A stretch of DNA of 64,000 nt, from the NCBI GenBank assembly GCA_033060915.1, contig CM065397.1, forward strand, positions 19,378,501 to 19,442,500. Direction: 5' to 3'. The first letter of the stretch is position 1, and each line of letters begins with the position of its first letter. The position numbers and the translations under genes were made by a program. Shown in pieces: positions 59,538 through 64,000 of this stretch. The notes beneath the pieces are model-generated. The model was given only the letters and a program-made list of their open reading frames with translations, ran no database searches and was not told where the DNA came from. Origin of the DNA: Euryodendron excelsum. Lineage: Eukaryota > Streptophyta > Magnoliopsida > Ericales > Pentaphylacaceae.

Positions 59538-60987
59538 AGAGATAAGATCAAGAGTGATGCCAACTACTATGTGTGGGATGACCTATGAAGAAGTAAGCAT
59601 TGAGTCGAGCCCACGATAATAAACAAAGGCGCTGCTTGGGAGGCAACCCAAGGGAAGTTTATTTTTCTTTTCTTATTTTCGCATTTATATATTAGTTATC
59701 TCTGCCCTTTCTGTGCATTTTACTATTCATTGGAGACAATGTAAGTTTTAAGTGTGGGGGAGGGGATTTAGGTTGTGTTTTCGTATTTGTTTAATAAAAA
59801 AGTAAAATAATAACAAGATTCAATTAAGCTTGAAGAATTCATAACATGATTGAATAAGTAATCTTCCAACTTAGAATTAATTAGTCTAGTTATTTTACTT
59901 GAGATTGGAGTGACTAAATTTGGTAGACAAAAGCCGGTAAGATTTTGAGCCTTTAGACTGACACATCCATATTAGTCACTATTTTCTTTCATGTGAGATA
60001 TTTTTCCTTGGATTTGTTTCTCTATAACTTGCCTTGATTCTCTTCGAGGTCATATTGACACATGCATGCATGAACATGATTAAGACCATCTTTGTTATAA
60101 GCTAATAAGCCAAATAGCCTACCTTGTAATTAATTTTTTCCTTTGTGAACCCCTTTGAGCTTGATATGTCGTTATTGTGAACCCACATTACAAGCTTTAA
60201 ACCCGAAAAATATAATGCCTTTACCCAAGCCGTAGAGCTAGTGGAGCATTGTTCATCCTTATGATATGTATGGGTGCACAAAAAATAATTGTGGGGGCGT
60301 CTGGAATTGTGGTAGGGCTATGGTTGGTGAAAGGAACAAGTTTTCATTCTCAATTCATGAATTCCATTGTTGAGGTAATTTTGAAAAAAAGAGAGAGGAA
60401 AAAGGAAAAAAAAAAACAGAGAAGGGAAGTGATAGAGGAAATTGCTTTTAATGTTACAAATTATCTATGTTCATAATTCCTCCTAAAATTCTACGAAATA
60501 GGTCTGTTTATATGAGATTTATACAAAGATAGAAGCTGTTGAATGGAGTGATTGGTTTTATATGTTTTATATATTCGAAATTGGGTTGATTCATTTTTGC
60601 TCCACTAGTTTCGATGGCTTTTGAGCTACATTCCCAAATATTTCCCACCTTGATCCCAAACCAGTTATAACCCTTGAAAAGTCCTTATGATTTGTATTCT
60701 ATATGTGATCCTAGTGATAGAGAATGAGAAGATATGTAAGCTTATGGTAGATCATTTTCATTGGAATGAATTTGAGTGATACACATACCTTTAAATACAT
60801 GAGAGTAGAATGTTTATTTCCGTGAGGGTCTACATATTCAGTTTACTCCATCTTTAAGTGGAAATGCTTGCTAAGTGATTGTAAGTTGTTTGAGAATGTT
60901 GTTTATGATATGTTATGAGTTTTGAAGAGTTTGGTTGTTCTTTGTTGAGACTTTGATATCTCAGGACCGAGGACGAGCAAAGGTTCA
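59538..60987 (+). other. 3' untranslated region of the Athila-like element
   Basis: No coding region recognised. Contains GGCGCTGCTTGGGAGGCAAC, a sequence commonly met downstream of pol in such elements. It also has a second polypurine-like stretch, AGTGTGGGGGAGGGGATTT at 59751-59769, about 1.2 kb before the real PPT. Confidence 0.6.
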
Positions 60988-61000
60988 GTGTGGGGGAATT
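60988..61000 (+). other. polypurine tract of the Athila-like element
   Basis: GTGTGGGGGAATT directly before the 3' LTR start TGATGAG. Confidence 0.75.
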
Positions 61001-61159
61001 TGATGAGAATGCAAATATCATATTTTTCTCCCTTAATGTTTAGTCTTTTATACTTATTTGACACCTAAAGATACTCACTATTCTTATATTTTGACTTAGG
61101 GTGCTATGGAATGCCCAGGAAGAGGATCCTAGCTGAAAAGGGACGAATTCGAGCAAAAA

Positions 61160-61375
61160 TACACGCAGCGTTCGAAAAGGCATTCGAACGGTCCCAAGAG
61201 GCATTTGAACGCTAGTAGATGCGTTCGAACGCTATGTCAGACGGATACACGTCAAGTTTAGGTTTGAATAGTGTTCGAAAGATTCAGAGAACATGTTTTA
61301 CCATTCGAGTGCGTTCGACGTACCGTTCAAACGGTAGTCCGATCCGTTCGAACGGTGGCAAGGGCGTTCGAACGG
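61160..61375. repeat. CGTTCGAACG-type palindrome cluster, 3' LTR
   Basis: About ten full or partial copies, including GCATTCGAACGG, GCGTTCGAACGC, CCGTTCGAACGG and GCGTTCGAACGG. It lies within the 250 bp upstream of the TATA box. Confidence 0.75.
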
Positions 61376-61404
61376 TCATGCATAGCTGCAGATTTTTAGA
61401 AGCC

Positions 61405-61412
61405 TATAAAAG
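61405..61412 (+). promoter_or_regulatory. Athila-like LTR TATA box, 3' copy
   Basis: TATAAAAG in the same context as 55831. In a 3' LTR it would read outwards into the PMD fragment. Confidence 0.6.
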
Positions 61413-62272
61413 CTGGGACTGTTTTGTTTCTACGGTTGTTGACATTTTTCGTATTATTGAAGTTTATTATTTGAGTTGTTTTCATGGCCCTGCGTGGCTA
61501 AACTTTGAATCTTGGTCAAAGGAGATAGAAACCTCGGAATTACTAATAAACTGTGAGATCTAATTTGTTTTCATTATTCGATTTCTGCTTTGAGTATCGA
61601 ATGTTGTTCTATGCCTATTTTCATGATTGTCTTGTTTAATCGCTAGGAGGCCTACTAGTTTATTAATCATTGCAATCTACTACTGAGTTAGATATCAAAT
61701 CCGTAATTGTTTGATTCCTCTAATTTGTGAAGCAACTGAGATTTAATGATTTACTGCGTTGGGAATTATTATATCTTGGGAAGGGCATTCGACTAAATTT
61801 AATGCAACTGCTTGTGCTTGTGTTGTTTAGTTTCATCGATCTCTCTAATTCTTAAGGTTGCTGCTAGATTAAACCTTGTGTGGTTTTCCTGGGTTGTTTA
61901 ATAGTTAGGATTAATCAGATCTCTTGTTTCTGATTAACTACAACTAAGGAGAGATAGGAAAATAATTCCAACGGTGAATATTCAAAGAGTGAATTAGTAT
62001 GCTTGCATCAATGATCAGTTGTAAATTCCGATGGTGGATGTTGACCTAGACCAAGGTTCGTTCTTTTGATTGATTTCAATACTTTAATCTGAATTGTTTC
62101 ATAGCTATGATTATTAAAATAGTTTTTATCAAATCCAAAACCCCCCAATCCTTGTTCACGTAGCATAAAACTAGGCTAAACACTCTTCGTGGGAACAATC
62201 CTTACTTGCACTACTACATATTTGTTTTTCGGGTATCGATTTTATTTTTGGGTGCCCGCGACAGCATGCCCA

Positions 62273-62277
62273 CCTTT
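62273..62277. repeat. target site duplication CCTTT, right copy
   Basis: Identical to 55442-55446. Confidence 0.9.
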
Positions 62278-63124
62278 CTTGTCTAGTGGAGCTATGAGTA
62301 CCTACCTGTGCGTCGCCCTGCAGTTGTCGAGGATGACCTTTATCCACATGCTTTGAGGTGGGCTCGTGACCGGGTGGCCTAGCGATCAGATATTACTGAC
62401 TTTGTGACGCTACTAGCAAACATAGAGTTGATTGAGGCAAGAGATGTGACTTGGTGGCCCTTCATTGGATCAGTTCATTATGAGACTGTACGGTACTTGG
62501 TCTCATTGTCCCTGTTGAGGGCTGCGTTTCTCAATGATGATACTTGGGAGTCTTATCTAGGAGAGTGACACTAGCGGCAGTTTCATGAGGAGTTCCAATC
62601 AGCAGGAGCTCCGCCAGATTATATGTTTGGGGCCTTGGTGGCGGGAGTGCCTATCCCCTATCAGGAGCGACAGTCGGGTGTTGAGTTCTTGCTTCCTCTA
62701 GACACAGACTATACTGGACACTTCAGAGCTCATTCTGTCGGTGCCTTCACCCGGTTTAAGGTAGTAATCGGCAGGTACACTGTGGGCCAGGAAGTGCTTG
62801 ACTTATGGCGCTGAGCCAGAGAATATGTGCCTCAAGCAAAGTTTACTGCTGTGAGGGATCAGAGGGATCAATACCAGATAGAGCAAGATCAGTATCAGGC
62901 AGAGGTGGCTTCATTGACGGCTCGGATAGCTTAGATGGGAGGTGGTGGGGTATGTCATGTTTTCTCCCCTTCTTTTTGCTCTGCTATTGTTTAGTTCTTA
63001 TTTTATGTGGCTGATTTCGATTCTATCTTCTCTGCAGGATGCTGGTGCTTCAAGTAGCTATCTGCCTCCTCTGAAGCCAGGTTTTGGGGATTTCGACCCA
63101 GATGATATTAACTTTGACCTTTAA
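62278..63124 (+). pseudogene. plant mobile domain (PMD) gene, part 3 with terminal intron
   Basis: Resumes the frame of 55193-55446 when the Athila-like element is left out. The translation continues with WSYEYLPVRRP, LYPHALRWARD, VTWWPFIGS, YETVRYLVSLSLLRAAFL, then VEFLLPLDTDY and a charged glutamine-rich stretch (KFTAVRDQRDQYQIEQDQYQ) likely to form a coiled coil. Stops in frame: 62284, 62380, 62566, 62572, 62812 and 62932, each explainable as a TGG, CAG or CGA codon changed by one transition. An intron at 62950-63037 joins to a last exon ending PGFGDFDPDDINFDL and TAA at 63122. With parts 1 and 2 the frame spans about 428 codons without an indel. Confidence 0.72.
62950..63037 (+). other. 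88-bp intron in the PMD pseudogene
   Basis: Starts GTATGTCATG, ends TTCTCTGCAG, T-rich throughout. Splicing joins GGG to GAT in phase 0 and gives an acidic C-terminus with its own stop. Reading through instead meets a stop soon after the donor. Confidence 0.65.
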
Positions 63125-64000
63125 TAGATGCCCCTTGTGGAGACTCTAATCTTCCTTTGCCCCTATCCCTGAGATGTATTTATGTTAGACAGTTTTATTT
63201 TTTTATATATTTTTTATATTTTGATGCAAGGATAGGCAGATACATTTATGATCTTTATAGCTAGGCATATGATTAGATGTATGTGATGGATGATGATGTT
63301 ATGTATCTATTACATGAGTTGATGTTGGTGACTTCTGTTTTTATATTGAGTTATGTCCTATACGAAGCTCATGCGATTTTTTATTTTTTATTATTATTTT
63401 TTTTATGCACATATTAGAAATACATTAACTAACAGAATGACAAGGGGTGCTATCAAACTCAATATCTTTGGAATGGTAACTCCCTCCTTTTCGGGGGGCC
63501 TGGCCTCTCCACTGGCTCAACCTTACCTTGATTGGACGATAGCACTTCGCCCCTTTGTCAACCTTTTGATCGCCTTCGGCTCTCTGCCTCGGGGTTAGTG
63601 TATATGATTATTGGGCTGAAATTCTTGACTCTTGGGGTTTTAGCAACAGTTTTCCCGACCTTCAACAAAGCGATAAGCGGCCAGTCCTTTCAATCTGAGG
63701 AAACTTTGTTTAGGACCGTAGTGTAGGCTAAGTTATGGGGTTTCGAAAATAACAGGATATATAGGCTCAAATCCAATGTTGTTTTCAGTAGGGTTTAGAT
63801 CCATACCATCCTTGACTATTTTTCTTCCAGTAGAGTTAGCATCCCTTTTTTAGCTTTGGCAGCATATCTAGCTCATTTAGATCAAGCAATCTGTTTTCAA
63901 TCAGAGTGAACTTTAGTAGGGTTGTAATGTAGGCCATGGTTTTAGGATTTTGCAAGAAAGGGTAAAGGCCATGGTTTTGGGATCTTCCAGTAGATTTTTT
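63125..64000. mobile_element. LARD-type internal sequence downstream of the PMD gene
   Basis: The first 350 bp are AT-rich and resemble a 3' untranslated region, with one TTATGCACATATTAG word like the minisatellite of A. From about 63480 the sequence is homologous, on the same strand, to 25780-26540 of element A (GGACCGTAGTGTAGGC, AGGCTCAAATC, TTGTAATGTAGGCCATGG). It includes two or three of the diverged tandem modules. The element's LTR is outside the window or lost, so its orientation is inferred from A. Confidence 0.65.

Larger units (their letters stand above)
55447..62272 (+). mobile_element. Athila-like Ty3/gypsy element, internally deleted
   Basis: 6826-bp element with both LTRs, PBS, PPT and a perfect 5-bp target duplication, CCTTT. 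Internally (56700-61000) it has a decayed gag and protease, then stops just where reverse transcriptase should begin. RT, RNase H and integrase are absent. Full Athila-type elements are usually well over 9 kb, so several kilobases of pol are missing. The two LTRs are very similar over their first 165 bp (two differences by eye), so the insertion is younger than many of its neighbours. It lies in the PMD frame. Confidence 0.9.
61001..62272 (+). mobile_element. 3' LTR of Athila-like element
   Basis: 1272 bp, TGATGAGAATGC to GCATGCCCA. Relative to the 5' LTR it has about 21 extra bases at 61335-61355 in the palindrome cluster, containing one more CCGTTCGAACGG unit. TATA box at 61405-61412. Confidence 0.9.

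Noticed and set aside
60249..60476. 75-codon frame in the Athila-like 3' region
   Set aside because: Lysine/glutamate-rich end comes from a purine run; no similarity to a known Athila protein.

Overview
The window is plant nuclear DNA, almost certainly angiosperm heterochromatin. It consists almost entirely of nested LTR retrotransposons, and I see no ordinary host gene, tRNA or rRNA. The main component is a Ty3/gypsy family with about 5-kb LTRs. These run from TGTAAGCACCCC to GCGCGACA and are followed by an 18-nt primer binding site of the tRNA-Arg type. The gag in one copy and the very long LTRs point to the Tat/Ogre lineage. A second, unrelated element is Athila-like, with about 1.25-kb LTRs and a tRNA-Asp-type primer site.

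Layout. 1-12019 is the 5' end of a minus-strand Ogre-like element (gag running off the left edge, leader, PBS, 5' LTR). Its LTR is split by a plus-strand solo LTR at 5034-10028 with a perfect TCAGT duplication. 12020-17756 is the leader and 5' LTR of a second minus-strand copy, whose leader was invaded by the first. 17757-17914 is a scrap of an older LTR. 17915-29268 is the 3' LTR and internal region of element A, a minus-strand derivative with no gag or pol in view (LARD-like). 29269-44961 is element B, a plus-strand relative of A with 5' LTR, PBS, 6.4-kb non-coding internal region, PPT and part of the 3' LTR; it sits in A's leader. 44962-49784 is another plus-strand LTR that invaded B's 3' LTR and has lost its own 3' end. 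From 49785 to the right edge the base layer is a plus-strand plant mobile domain (PMD) reading frame followed by LARD-type internal sequence, interrupted by a solo LTR (50059-55187) and by the Athila-like element (55447-62272).

The most interesting biology is the cargo of the LARD-type elements. Element A carries, antisense to itself and next to its 3' LTR, a decayed plant gene of the DUF7745 type with a plausible 5' intron. The related base element at the right end has a PMD gene on the same relative strand, followed by homologous internal sequence. Removing the two insertions leaves a PMD frame of about 428 codons with ten nonsense codons, no frameshift and an intact 88-bp terminal intron. 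Element B is the same kind of element with the cargo exon deleted. The palindromic TGGCGCCA motifs that lie just upstream of the TATA box in the LTRs also occur at the expected promoter position of the antisense cargo gene.

All coding regions are decayed, mainly by nonsense changes that transitions could explain, as expected of methylated repeats. Family names rest on reading motifs by eye, without any database search.
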